Origin: Pectinophora gossypiella
Lineage: Eukaryota; Arthropoda; Insecta; Lepidoptera; Gelechiidae
Direction of reading: 5' to 3'
Assembly: GCF_024362695.1 (NCBI RefSeq)
Contig: NC_065415.1
Coordinates: forward strand, 13,371,438 to 13,435,437
Length of the DNA stretch: 64,000 bases
The notes beneath the pieces were generated by a model that saw nothing but the letters and a program-made list of their open reading frames with translations, was not told where the DNA came from and did no database searches. Positions 11,155 to 23,200 of the stretch are shown here, one piece after another. The translations under genes were made by a program, and so were the position numbers. Each line of letters begins with the position of its first letter. Position 1 is the first letter of the stretch.

Positions 11155-11412
11155 GAAAAATCGATTGTTTTACTATCGATAATGTTTACTATACTATTGA
11201 TAAGCAACGATAGTATCGATAGTATCGCTCTTCGATATCGAGTATCGGTAGTTTTTCATTTCTCAACTATCGATACTAACGATAGTATCGTTACTTATCA
11301 ATAGTATCGCTAAAAAATAGCAATCGATACTATCGATTAATTATCGATATTATCGTTTTTTGGTAAACTATCGATAGTTCGATCGAAAACTATCGATAGG
11401 GCGCTATCGAGC
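11155..11412. promoter_or_regulatory. Dense cluster of TATCGATA palindromes
   Basis: Six exact TATCGATA octamers (the first at 11174-11181, the last at 11391-11398) and many ATCGAT, CGATAGTATCG and TATCG variants fill about 250 bp. TATCGATA is the DRE core bound by DREF in Drosophila. The cluster lies between the RhoGAP start and the DD41D transposase. Whether it is a regulatory platform, a boundary or just a simple-repeat expansion in a transposon flank cannot be told from sequence. Confidence 0.5.
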
Positions 11413-11689
11413 GGCAACACGCAACACTAATTTGCGATTGTGTTTGTGTTTGGTTTGTCAAGTGCATGGTGCTTTTGGCTTTAAACTTTATACGTAGACA
11501 ACGGCTTTATATAGTCAAATTCGTAGTATTATCTTATTACTTATTAATGGACGTAGTATTACTCTTTGGTCTGTGCTCTGTGCTCAGCTCAAGTCGTAGT
11601 ACAAGTAGTGTGTGATTCAAAGTTTGGTTTGTTTAGATCTCTTTGGTTTTGATTTTTTACTTTTTTAAATAGTGTCGTCGTCTGTGATC

Positions 11690-12859
11690 ATGGAATCTAC
11701 ACCGTTCACTGCGCAAGAGTATGCAAGAATGATGATGTGTTATGGAGAAGCTGGTGGAAACTCTTCTGCTGCAATTCGAATTTATGCTGAGCGATATCCT
11801 GACGACCGCCATCCAGTAGACGCTCGTGTTATAACTCGAGTGTATCAACGAATACTAGATAACAAGCCAGTAGTGCCAGTGAAGGAAGCTACTGACAATT
11901 CTATAAGTTCCCAAACAACAAACAAAATCTTGGCAGTAGTGCGCCGGAATCCACACCTAAGTACGCGGTCTGTGGCCCAGCTATTGAACCGTACGGAGAA
12001 GTACAAAGTATCCCACTGGGGTGTGTGGAAAGTTCTGCATGGCGATCGGCGGCGTGCGCACATCCACAAGGAGCAAGCTTTGGTGCCGAATGACCAGGGT
12101 CGCCGGGCTACTTTCTGCAGGTGGTTGGTGGCTCAGCAGCAACAGAACCCGAATTTCATATCACGAGTCATATGGACCGATGAGTCCAGTTTTACTAGGA
12201 ACGGAATGTGGAACCGGCGTAATTCATTCAGCAATCCGTTTTGTACTCAGGAAACGGGCCGCCAAATGCATTGGTCTGTAAATGTTTGGGCAGGAATTTA
12301 CAACAACCAAATCATAGGACCCATTTTCCTGCCCGAAAATATGAAGGGACCGCATTATTTGAAGTTTCGGTTGGAATTTTTGCACGGGGAATTCCGAGAT
12401 ACATTAGACAGCTTGAAGGAAGAGCTATACCAAGAGTGGCTGGCGCCGGAGCTGGAGGATTTGCCGCTGGCCCAATTGCCTACCATCTGGTTCCAGCATG
12501 ACGGAGCTCCGTCTCATATTGAGAGTGGTGTGCGTAAATACTTAGATAAGATGTTCCCACGCCGATGGATCGGTAGGTTTGGACCTCAGTCTTGGCCACG
12601 TCGCTCTCCGGACTTGACGCCTATGGACTTCTTTTTGTGGGCACATGTTAAAGAGCGGGTGTTTGTGAGTGCGTGTGATACCGCGGTGGATATGCGACGT
12701 CGCATACGTGATGTGTTCAAAGATCTCAGGAAGGACATTGTTGAAGATCCGACGCTTATGCCGCGCCTCCACGCAGAAACACTTCGTCGTGCACAACTGT
12801 GCGAAAGCTTTGGAGGAGGATACTTTGTACCATATTTAATCCGAAGAGCCACCAATTAA
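11690..12859 (+). mobile_element. Tc1/mariner-superfamily DD41D transposase, uninterrupted ORF (389 aa)
   Basis: The enzyme would cut and rejoin transposon ends. The ORF is open from ATG at 11690 to TAA with no frameshift. An N-terminal helix-turn-helix region (about residues 5-110, resembling the DUF4817-type domain of many insect transposases) precedes the catalytic core. Acidic residues are D164 in IWTDESSFTR, D271 in FQHDGAPSH and D313 in SPDLTPMDFFLW. Exactly 41 residues separate the last two, which is the DD41D (rosa-like) spacing. It lies between the RhoGAP and LSM1 genes and lacks an obvious pair of terminal inverted repeats. An in-frame GTG at 11672 is not needed as a start. The intact frame means a young copy or a retained (domesticated) gene; the sequence does not decide which. 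Confidence 0.85.
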
Positions 12860-14041
12860 GGTTAGGTTAGATTAAAAAAATCTTATCAAATTAACAATTC
12901 ATATTGTTAATTGGAGGAGGCCTATGTAAATATAGAATAAACTAAGAATACTAAGATTGACAGTAAATTAAGACTTTTCATTTTATTTATTTTTGTCAAC
13001 ATATAATAGCCTGTCCTGTTCATGCACTAGCCTGTATTCTGTCTGTGTGTAATAGAAAATGTAAAAGAAGAATAAAATGCCCCTAATATATTTATCTAGG
13101 TATCAACATTGTATCACATGTAACATAGGTACCTAGTGCCTAACAGTGTAAAGGTAGGTAGGGTGTCTGTCTACCAACTGCAGCACAACATAGCCCATTT
13201 CTTACAAAAAAAAACACCAAATAATAATTATTTAAATCAAGTACATTCTAAAATATTTTTCGTTACGGTGTCACTAACACCCTGTATAGGTATAGGCTTA
13301 CAATTAAGTAACTTAATATTATTATAATTATTAATTCAATATATTTTTATATGCTATGGTTTAATTTTGGCACATCATTTGCTCAGGCTAGGGTTGCTAA
13401 GCCTTAAAATACAAACACTGTTTTTACAGAATGATGAAAAAATGTATGTGTAGTCACATGCAGTTCATTCGCCTGTGCCCAGCCAGCCCGTCGTCGTAGT
13501 ATCGCTCGCCACTCTAACAAAAGCCGGACAAGGCAACAACGTAGGCAACACGCAAATATTTGGCCAGACGCAATTTAACTATTGGCTCACAACATATTAC
13601 ATATTATATTACCTACCCCTCCAGAAAGATAAGAAGTCTATGCCCAGCAATGGGATGTATGTAGACTATACAGGATGTAGGTGACATTGCAACGAAAACT
13701 TTGAGGGATGTTTCAGACCATGATTCTGAGTTGATATCAAATGCAATTTCCTGTTGCAAAATTCATGAAAACTAACATTTTTTTTTTAATTTTTTTTCTG
13801 TCCCATATTGTGTTTTAAGCTGCATTGAACCAAAATTTAAAATAAATAAATAAAAATGACAACCACAGAATAAATAATAACATACACATAACATGGGCTG
13901 TTTATGTGCAAATGTACTAACAGCTAAGTGAAATAAGAATAAAACAGACCAATCAATGAGTATCTTTATAATTATTTTAATTATAATTACAGTCTTAAAT
14001 ACAGAAAAATTATACAATCACAGGAAGGAATTGATTGAGAT
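12860..14041. other. Interval between transposase and LSM1: transposon 3' flank and MITE M1 ends
   Basis: 12860-12975 is an A/T-rich 3' flank containing a small palindrome around TTAACAATTCATATTGTTAA. At 13261-13286 there is an isolated right end of MITE family M1 (GTTACGGTGTCACTAACACC then CTGTA). At 13669-13780 there is a left end (TACAGGATGTAGGTGACA onward). I see no gene otherwise. Confidence 0.6.
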
Positions 14042-15074
14042 CTAAAACATGTCATCATGTCCCAAATCTGCAAGAAGATTCAACCCTCTCTCTTTCAAAG
14101 CTTTTGAGAGTAACTTCTGCTGTTCAATTTTAGCATCCTGTTCTCTCCTTTGAGCATCCAGTATATCATCCACTGATACTTCTGTAAGAGGTAGACTCTC
14201 TTCTTTGTCTTTGTCCTGAAAAGCAAAATAAAAAAATAATAATAGGTACTTTACCATACACAATTTGTTTCTGCCTTAGAGAAAGTGAACAACAATAAGT
14301 ACATATAAACTTAGTTTTTTTTAAATATCATTGTAGATTGTTCTTAGAAATTATAATATAAATAGGTAATAATTAGAAATAATTATTTCTTATGCAAGTT
14401 AGGTGCTAGTTGGAACCCTTTAGAAAGGTTTTTTTTATTAGGTAATTCACATGTGGTTTGAATATTATTAGTGTCCATTATTGGGACCTCCATGGTGTAA
14501 TGGTCGAGTGTTAGGCTCACAATCTGGAGGATGGGAACATTGTCAAAATCACTGTGGTAAAGACTTTTTAGATTTGAAAAAGTAAGATCATTCCATGGCA
14601 CATTCAGCAGGCACATTAAGCCATTGGTTGATGCTATTCGCCCATGATGGAGTATAGCTTGTGCCTAGCAGTGCGACATATAAAGGTTGTTTATATATTG
14701 GGGACAGTTTTTTGCAGACAACAAGATAGTTATATTTTGTGGAATACTTACAATTTCGCCTAACAAAACGACATTTTCGCCTCTTACGATAAAGATTCCT
14801 CTCGGTATGTCTCCATACTCTTTCCCCACATGAATTCTTTCTATGGTTTTATGTAGGACTAAATTGGCGAACTGGTCAACGCAGCGAAGATACCCAATTA
14901 GGGTTCTCCCATCCCGAAGCAGCACCATCAGTTTTTCTTGGAACAAGAACCAATTTAAATAAAAATCAAGTTAGAAACGAAGATATATACGTTGGTTAAA
15001 TGTGCACACGTACTGTCCAACTCGTCAAGTAAATGCGCCGTTCCAGCTAAAGGATTTACGTTGCTTGACATCAT
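14042..15074 (-). CDS. LSM1: LSm1, subunit of the cytoplasmic Lsm1-7 mRNA-decay ring (3 exons, 139 aa)
   Basis: Lsm1-7 binds the 3' ends of deadenylated mRNAs and, with Pat1, promotes decapping in P-bodies. Coding exons are 15074-15014, 14936-14752 and 14215-14042, with phases 1 and 0, giving 139 residues. The Sm1 motif (about residues 21-50) contains LMVLLRDGRTLIGYLRCVDQ and FANLVL; the Sm2 motif is GIFIVRGENVVLLGEI. These match LSm1 and not LSm8 or LSm4, as does the charged C-terminal helix VDDILDAQRREQDAKIEQQK, the part that sets LSm1 apart. The start is the first of two adjacent ATGs; the second would remove one residue. Intron 2 carries the head of a tRNA-type SINE at about 14483-14540. 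Family length is usually about 130-140 aa, so the model is complete. Confidence 0.95.
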
Positions 15075-16409
15075 TTTAGCGCAATTGTAGAATCAATTCG
15101 CAACTGTAAAGAATTAAATTTATAAATTGTGTTATTTCTGCAAAATATGTAAATCTAATTTTTTTTTTTTTTTTTTTTTGGTTTGGTTTTCCCCGAAGGG
15201 TAAGGCAAAGGGAACTATGCCCATACAGCCATGTCTGACGTATTTTTTTTCTTGATGATTAATGAAATGATGAAAGGTGATGATGATGAAACCTAAGCCC
15301 CCACCCTCGGAGTAGACTCCTACTCCGAACCCCAAACGAATTAACTCAAAAGTCCGCATAAACTTTTGAGTTATGAGCGGCTTCCTGACACGAAGCGAAA
15401 ATAGGCAGATACACTTTGTTTATTGAATACTCCAATATAATAACACTCGCGAATGTCTTCCGACTAACTTAATGCGATCATTAACCACAAAACACCACTT
15501 CGTATTAATTATTTAGATTATTCAATGAAGAAAGCAACTGTCCCGTTCCCGCCTCCCGCCAAAAAGCCCTATGTAAATCTAAATTCCACTAACAAAATGT
15601 CAACATTGTCAAGTGTCAACCAACTGTCAGTATATTTTTTCCTTTAGCCCATGAGATAGGCTAAGCTCACGAGATCATACTGCCTAGTCTTCATTACGTT
15701 TACGCTGAGGGACAAAGACCACTGAGGGACTGCAGGCTACGTTCTCCAAAAACAATTAGATGTCGTGGAACAGATTTAACGAAATAATAATATATTTATG
15801 TGTTGTGCCTGGGTGTAATATAAGGGACATCATTTATATGTTTATATGGCCAAAAGGCAAAAACAAACATATAAGATGTACTTTGATGTATACGTTCATG
15901 AAATTAGAAAGTTAATTGAAGTTAACAGAAGGCAACTTTGTACAACGAACGCCATCTATATATCTTTTGAGTGTCATACCATAAATTTTCTCTCTCCGAA
16001 TTAAATATTGTTTTACGTTGAACAGACACCTTTTCATCTGCCATACCTGGAAAGTTCACAGACGTTTAATACTTTAAGAGGGAAAGTCCCTCCGATCCAG
16101 TTAGTCCATAGACATAGAAAAGAATAGTTAGTCAGACGACAAAGTACCCAACAAGCAAATGCCAACAGATTTTACAAAAAGTGTGTGTTGTGTATCCGAA
16201 CATAAAAATTAAAAAGTAATATAATAAAAATGGCGGCTACGATTTGGGGCCAATGGGGCGAATCGCTGTCACATATTTTTATTTCGTAGAGAATATTGTT
16301 TTGTGCCTAAATATCAATAAAAGTTTAGCGTTGGATGTGACTGAGATGGTCTACTTTGTTACCTGCTACTATTCCACAGAAATCCCTAAAGGAGAGGCAA
16401 ATAATTAAG
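15075..16409. other. Divergent interval between LSM1 and DOK, with one dispersed repeat
   Basis: 15155-15410 holds a T-rich run followed by GGTTTTCCCCGAAGGGTAAG and a GATGATGATGA run, with a small perfect hairpin CTCGGAGTAGACTCCTACTCCGA inside it; this resembles the end of a mobile element. From 15410 to 16409 I see no gene, only the presumed upstream region of DOK. Confidence 0.45.
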
Positions 16410-18388
16410 ATGGAACAGGACGACGAAATAAAGTCCGGTTGTTTATTATTCCCACCCGCCGGAGGGAATATGTTCAGTAAATTTCCAAAAAAGGTATTTA
16501 TTAATATATTGTAAGATATTAGAATTCAGTCTCGATACAATATTCATGTGCTGACACAAGCTATTTCACGTAACACGCGGTTACGACATTACGGTTTTTG
16601 AATGAGTCACAGGTACATTGATGCAAAGTTGTTTTCGTGCTGATTACCTTTTACTTTTAAGTTTATCAGCGGTAAACTTGAGTGCCCCAATGCTTGAATG
16701 TGTAATCGTTTTCCTTACTTTATTAATTGCATTGCGATTAATGTGCCTACTTTATGATTTTTCAGAAAAACTGGCAACATAAGTATTGTATACTCTTCAA
16801 TGCAAGTAAACAAGGAATTGAACGACTTGAAATTTACGACCAGAAAGAAGAAGTCACATCTGGTGCTATTCCCAAGATTATTACACTTGAAAATTGTATA
16901 AAAATAACACACTCTAGTCCAAACATGATCACTATCTTGACAAAGTCTGTCACACAACAAGTTAGTGCTCAGTCAGAAGCCGAGACTTTAGAATGGGTGA
17001 CAGCACTGCAATCTGTGGCTTTCAGGAGCAGAGATTCAAATCCAATCAGCTGTGATGAAGACAATGACTTATATTGTTCTTCTGGGGAAGGAGTATTCTC
17101 TGTAAAGATGTGCCCATCAGAAGCGTCAACTAGATGTGGTTTTGAACCAGTGAGGTATTTACTATTGCTTACTGCCACAGCTATAGAGTTAAGGGACATT
17201 AATGACAATAAGCTGTATGCAACATGGCCATATAGATACATAAGAAGGTATGGCTACAGACAGGGTAAATTCACTTTTGAGGCCGGTAGGAAATGTGATA
17301 CAGGAGAAGGGATATTTCATTTGGAACATCCAAACCAGTCTGAGATTTTCAAATGCCTTTCCTTGAAGATGAAAACTATGAAGCAGATGATTGGCAGTGA
17401 CAATCTGAACAGCCCCGAACACAGTGAATTTAATATTCAATCATCAGCAAATATGTTCCCAGGGTCAAGAAGTCCATTGGTTGCTGCAAGACCTGATGAT
17501 CTGAACTTGAGTTCTCTTTCATTTAAAACAGCTTCAGTTTCAAGTCAACAGAGCTCAGTATCTGAAAGGGATACTGCTCCACTTTTGATGCCTAAACCTG
17601 CTCTGAAACCTAAGCCACAAAAACCGCCTCGTAAGGTCATTAATCTCCATAAATCAAGTAGCAAAGATCTGCAATCTTCTACTGATGACAGTATAGATTT
17701 TGGCAGATTCAAAAAACTTGAAGGTTACAAGGATTTGCCAAGTTCAACGGATGAAAGTATAGACTTTGGGAGATATAAAAAGCTTGATAACTATGAGCCT
17801 ATTGACCAGGTAAAAAGGGAAAGTCCTCCCTCTGTGCCATATGATAAAGTTGAAGTACGGAGTGATGCTTGGAAAACTCTAGGTATTGATGACCCTGACC
17901 ACACTGAATACACTCCCAATTTATCTGATAATCCCAATTGTTTGAAACTTATATCAAGATCTCAAGACAACTTGAACTGTCATGGGCCTGAAGCATCTAG
18001 GATCATACTTTTGCCAAGTCCAGCAGTAGACCCTGAGGATGAAAACTATGATAGGTTACAATACTTTGGTTCCACAAGTAAACTCAATAAGTCATCACGT
18101 TACAAAAAGATTGAGGCAAGGCCAAGTACTTTAGCACTAGGAGAGCCCAAAAGCAAGGATACTTGGAATGATTATGATGAAGTTGAGAATGTTATGCAAA
18201 CTGCAAGATTGGCTGATGATTCTCATCTGGGTTATGGTATGATTAGGAAACCAAACACTCCTGGACCTCAAGTGCCAACTGCGGCTCAGGCTCAAGTTTT
18301 ACAAAATACGGTGGGACTGGAAGAAGTAAACCACAACAATTGTAACGGCACTGATTATGCCATTGTGAGCCGTCCGAAAAGAGTTTAA
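16410..18388 (+). CDS. Dok: DOK-family adaptor: PH domain plus IRS-type PTB domain (2 exons, 568 aa)
   Basis: Docking proteins bind phosphotyrosine on activated receptors and recruit SH2 proteins at the membrane. Exon 1 is 16410-16493 (28 codons, phase 0); exon 2 is 16766-18388 and carries all the rest. The PH domain (about residues 8-118) runs from SGCLLFPPAGGNMFSKFPKK across the intron into NWQHKYCILF and ends with ETLEWVTALQSV. The PTB domain (about 135-235) has YIRRYGYRQGKFTFEAGRKC; R188/R189 and R203 are the basic residues expected to contact phosphotyrosine. The tail has a proline stretch (PKPALKPKPQKPPRK) and Tyr motifs fit for SH2 binding: NYEPI, VPYDKV, ENYDRL, NDYDEV and, near the end, DYAIV. 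Residues 328-349 and 350-371 are a tandem duplication. The ATG follows an in-frame TAA closely upstream, so the N-terminus is fixed. Confidence 0.92.
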
Positions 18389-18880
18389 GCTTGTTGAGTT
18401 TGGAGATGACACTTTTTAAAGACTGAATCTTGATCGATCTAATCACTCAAAAGTTTTAACAATATTTTTAGGCAAAGTGAATTGGATTTTTGTGTAGTTA
18501 AGCAATGTTCCATGGTGGCTAAACTCTTGAGACTGTATTTTGCATTCCCATTTTTTATATAATTTGATATTGAGTGGACCAGTGTATACTAGTATGTATG
18601 TACATGTTTTAAAATGCACAAGTATTTTATTCATAAGAGATTATGTAAATGATAAAATGTGATTATACTGTGCCTTATATTTAGAGTAGTATTTCGAATA
18701 TGCATCGAATATTAATGTTAACCAGCTTGTGCCAATTTGAAAATGGTTAATTTTAGGTAAAAGTGGATATATTTTAGTAAACTCTCTACTTAAAGTTTAT
18801 ATTTTGTAAGCATGTACACCATTTTGTAAGTATTAAGTTGGCCATATTTTTGTGATTATAATCTCACTATGTCGTCGATA

Positions 18881-18886
18881 AATAAA
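18881..18886 (+). terminator. Candidate polyadenylation signal of DOK
   Basis: AATAAA about 490 bases past the DOK stop, in the convergent interval before DNLZ. The intervening 18389-18880 is A/T-rich 3' UTR with no other feature seen. Confidence 0.55.
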
Positions 18887-19105
18887 TCATATATTCGCAA
18901 GCAATGTTTCATTTATAATACATACATTTTAATAAGAAAAACAAAATAAGCATTTGGTTCACAGATTTACTTTCTTATTCGGAATGGTTTAAAAACCTAG
19001 GTGGATCTTGTTATTATACATACTTAAAAATAAACTCCTATTTAAATTACAAATCATATATAAATAAACTATTACAAAAATTGTAACGAATTGAGGCTAT
19101 GTTAT

Positions 19106-19720
19106 TCAACCAATTTGTACAGGTTTTTCATCTGGCTTCTCTTGGACCATTCCCATTGCAATGAATTCTAGGTCTTCAGACATTATCTTTTGTACCGTTT
19201 CACCTTTTTCTGCCATTATATCTTCAATGTTTTTCTTCCCATTCATATCTGAGAACCAATTCAGGTTGTCAGCTATTAGATGCTTGTTCTCGCAGCCATC
19301 ACAAATCACTATTACGACCCCCTTATAGTATGCTAATTTGGTGATGAATTTTGTATTTCTTGTGGTGCATTTTTTACATGTGAACATTAATTGGAATTTG
19401 CCTTCGTATTTTGACTTCGGCTCACTAGGAAGTGCTTCACTGAACCTTGATATTGTAGTACTGAAGTTTCTAGGAGACTGAATCTTAGGTGTCGACAAAG
19501 GTGTTGATGTGGATAGCGGAGCTATAGGAATCATCAAGCGTCTTCCAAAGTACGAATTTCCATGACTTGGGAAAAACACTAGGTTATTTAGTAAACGTGG
19601 CTTGTGATATTTCACTATAAAATCCATTAAACTTCTATGCGACATTTTTATTTTGTGTAAGTACTGTCGTTGTAGCACTGTTATATACGCACTGGGACTA
19701 AATTTTAAATTATTGCACAA
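19106..19720 (-). CDS. DNLZ: DNL-type zinc-finger protein (DNLZ / Zim17 / Hep1 family), mitochondrial Hsp70 escort
   Basis: Family members keep the mitochondrial Hsp70 soluble and functional, supporting protein import and Fe-S cluster assembly. This is a single-exon ORF of 204 residues. The conserved domain (about residues 105-170) has FTCKKCTTRNTKFI (C115, C118), then ICDGCENKHLIADNLNWF (C140, C143), the four zinc ligands and the H-x(3)-D-N-L signature. The first 100 residues are basic and Ser/Pro-rich with few acidic residues, as expected of a mitochondrial presequence plus linker. The listed start is the first ATG; M26 (at 19645, MSHRSLMDF) is an alternative that would also leave a presequence. 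It converges with DOK and is divergent from MMS19, about 0.5 kb away. Confidence 0.9.
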   Translation of the reverse strand: MCNNLKFSPSAYITVLQRQYLHKIKMSHRSLMDFIVKYHKPRLLNNLVFFPSHGNSYFGRRLMIPIAPLSTSTPLSTPKIQSPRNFSTTISRFSEALPSEPKSKYEGKFQLMFTCKKCTTRNTKFITKLAYYKGVVIVICDGCENKHLIADNLNWFSDMNGKKNIEDIMAEKGETVQKIMSEDLEFIAMGMVQEKPDEKPVQIG

Positions 19721-20212
19721 TTTCGTCAGACTTTTCCACTTACTCGTAAAAATGACATTTTATATTATTTGTTAGAATATTGTAGGCTTCGGAAACCTAT
19801 TTAGAAAGAGAAAAAAGTATATATAGTTTCATGCGAACAACTGCAACAGCAATATTCATAACAGTAGCTTTTTATTTGGCCGATTAATGTAAATGTCACA
19901 AACAAGTCACAAACGTCAAAAAATTGAATACACGCTACTGCAGCTTCCAACATATCGGCTTGTTGGACAAGACGTGGATGTATAAACAAATGTCCTTCGT
20001 TCTTTTTGACAGATGTAAATTAAAATATTTAATAATAACCTCAAAATTGTTGTGGAAACTTTTTTTTGTTTTGTGCTTCTTATCTAAATTGTACGTAATT
20101 AGAAGTATAATTCAGTAATTAAATAAACTATCAGTAAATGAAAATGCCTGGCATGTCTATATAATAATTAAATACTCCGAATAATTTAGTCTGAAGTACC
20201 AAATTCTTAAAA
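19721..20212. promoter_or_regulatory. Shared upstream interval of DNLZ and MMS19 (head-to-head genes)
   Basis: About 490 bp separate the two ATG codons, so both promoters and 5' UTRs must lie here. No TATA box or other factor site stands out. A bidirectional promoter is inferred from spacing only. Confidence 0.5.
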
Positions 20213-23200
20213 ATGGAATCTGTGTGGTTTAAACCCAGCTTAGCTGACGAAATTATGAAAAACACTGAGATTTTTGATCACACACAAAGTATTGTTACTG
20301 GTAAGTCGTAATAGTTAATTTTATAACCTATTTTATCTATACTTCTGAATTCGGAATTTGATAAAAATAATTATGCTTCTGTTCTAAACTAGAAGAACCT
20401 GTCTATTTTTCTGCTATAATTGTTGCTTCTAAGATTTTGTAGTATCATCAAGGCAATAAAAAAAATAGTAAGTTTTTACTAGTATACCTGCAACTTTATA
20501 CTGACCTCATATTTCTTATCATTTTCAGATATTCTGTCCAACCGATTGGACATTACCCTCCTTGTAGAAAACATGGCAGGGGTTCTGACAGACAAAGATG
20601 CAGAGAACCGTGAACGTGGAATGCGATTCTTCACAAAAATTCTCCGGGAGCTCCCAAAGCATTACCTAAATGATATGCAAGTGAAATTTATATCCAAATT
20701 TTACGTTGATCGGTTGAAGGATAACCATAGGGTGGTTCCGCCTGTACTAGAAGGATATTTAGCACTTATTGATATGAAGAATTATGATATACAATTCAGT
20801 GGCGAATTCTTCCTAGTTTTGTTTAGGGAAGTCGCCTGCCAGTCTCAAGTGAGACAAGACAGGTATAACATCTATTTAATCATACAGAAGTTGTTGGACA
20901 AGAATATTGAATGTGAGTTTTGTTTTTCTTTATTTTTATATAAGTGCAAGACTCCTACACTTGGGATAACCTGTAGCAATCTACAGTAATCTACATGCAG
21001 GCATCCCAACAATGGGCGGGCATGCCTTACACGCCAATACTGCTTAGCCAAAAATGCTTATGGTTGGAAAACCAATCGCAAGTTAGAGAGGGAAAAAAAA
21101 TAAGTGCAAGAAATTTTATTGGATTCTTACAGTGTGATACCAAAACAATGAACAAAAGATGAACAAGTAAAATATAGTCTGTGTCCAAAGTCCTGCAGCT
21201 GTGGCGTTACTGTCGCAGATTTTGCATAGAATTATTATGACTTGTCAATTAGTTTCATTAAATTCCTCAACTTCTTTCGTGGAGAGGATTATCATTTTAA
21301 ACCTAGTTTATCTTTAGTCTTCGAATTGTAATAAGGCATTGTTTATAATATGAAAATAGGTTAAAAAATATGTTTACAAGTAAGTCTGTATAGTTTTCTA
21401 TCTTTGCCATTACTTAATTTATAATGTTTTACAGTAAATACTAATTTAATCTGAGAATGATGAAATGATAACCTTTTGTTGACATAATGACTATAGAAGT
21501 TATTTGGTATATTGTATTAGATAAGAATATTTCATCAGTAATAGTTCTACAGAAATTCCACAGAATCTTTTAGTAATATTAATGTATACCTATTCTTTGT
21601 TTATTGACAAACATGGACACAAGTAAATGCTGCTTATGCTTTCTAAATAATAATAACAATAAACCTAATTTGATTAATAATGATAATTTCCAGCAAATCT
21701 TGACCTTCATCTGACCTAAACTTTCTTTTCATTCCAGATATGAAGAATCTCGGTCCAGATTTCGTATATGGAGTAATATCAGCAATGGACGGGGAACGGG
21801 ACCCGAGAAATCTCTTATTCCTATTCTCATTTCTACCCAGATTCATATCACAAGTACCTCTAGGCCATTTGACTGAGGAGATGTTTGATGTGGTGTCCTG
21901 TTACTACCCTATTGACTTCCATCCGTCTCCTGGGGACCCTGCAGCAGTCACCAGACAGGATCTAGCTAATGCTTTAGCTCCTTGTCTCTGTGCCATTCCC
22001 GCCTTTGGAGAGCAATGCTTAATATTACTTATTGAAAAATTAGATTCGAATTTACAAGTGGCTAAATTAGATTCTTTGAAGTTATTGGTAAGTGTTGGGT
22101 TATCTATTTACTTTAATAATGTTTAAAAATCAATTTAATTTCTGGTTTATATTCCGATAGAACAGTAATTGTATTTGATTCAGAAATATCCACAAACATT
22201 TTCAATTTAACTAACTTAAATTTTTCTATCCACTTTCAGACCGAAACTTGTAAAACCTTTGGCCCAGAGTGCTATGGGCCATTTTTAAAGGCGTTATGGG
22301 GTTCTATTCGCCGAGAGATATCACACAAAACTGATGAGGCTCTTAAAATGGCTGCACACGAAGCATTGTCTGCTTTAGTCACTAAATTGTCCAGCACTGC
22401 CAACACTGATCAAGCTTTCGAAACCTTTGTTGAGGGAATACTTATTTCAATGCAAAGTGCTATCGCCGAAGCTACTACAGTAATTCAATTCGTTCACGCA
22501 ACCAAAGTGTTACTGACAACAGCAAATGCTTCAAAAGAATCATGCGTAATCATATGTGGGAGCATGATACCAGCAACTATAGCTTTCTACAGTTTTAAGA
22601 CTTCTAAAAAGCTACAAATATGTAGCTTGGACTTTTTAGGTGAACTTTACGATCTAGCGAAACATTGGGAAGTTTTAGATCGGGTTCAGGTACAGATCAA
22701 AGAAATACCCCAGCATTGTTTGACCGCTGTCAGTGAGACATCAAAGGAATATCAAATAGCAGGATTCAAGACTCTGATTAAAGTGATAGATGTGTTAGAA
22801 ACGGACCTGGTGGTACCATTTGTCGAAGTGTTAATTCACAACGTACAGTATTCTCACGAGACTGACTTGTTATCTACTAGCGTCGAAACGGTACATCATA
22901 TCGCCCAAAAATATCCTGAATTGATCATGAGTTTGGTAGTCAAAGGAAAATGTGATTTAGGGAATTTAACAGCAGACCTAAACGCTTTACGCGAACGATT
23001 GAACTTGCTATCGAATTTGCTTAGCATAGATGATTTTACCAAAGTGATTATTGAGGAAATGTTGAAATTGATAGTTGAGAATGATAAAGAAGCGCCTAAA
23101 GTAATAGAAGCGTTGAGTGAGACGATGTCTAATACAAATTTGTATTCAGACAAGAAAGTGACTCAGATTGAGAGTGATCATAATCTTATAAATTCTGTAG

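Noticed and set aside
11672..11689. GTG start for the transposase six codons upstream
   Set aside because: In a eukaryotic gene the in-frame ATG at 11690 is the proper start; the GTG only extends the open frame.
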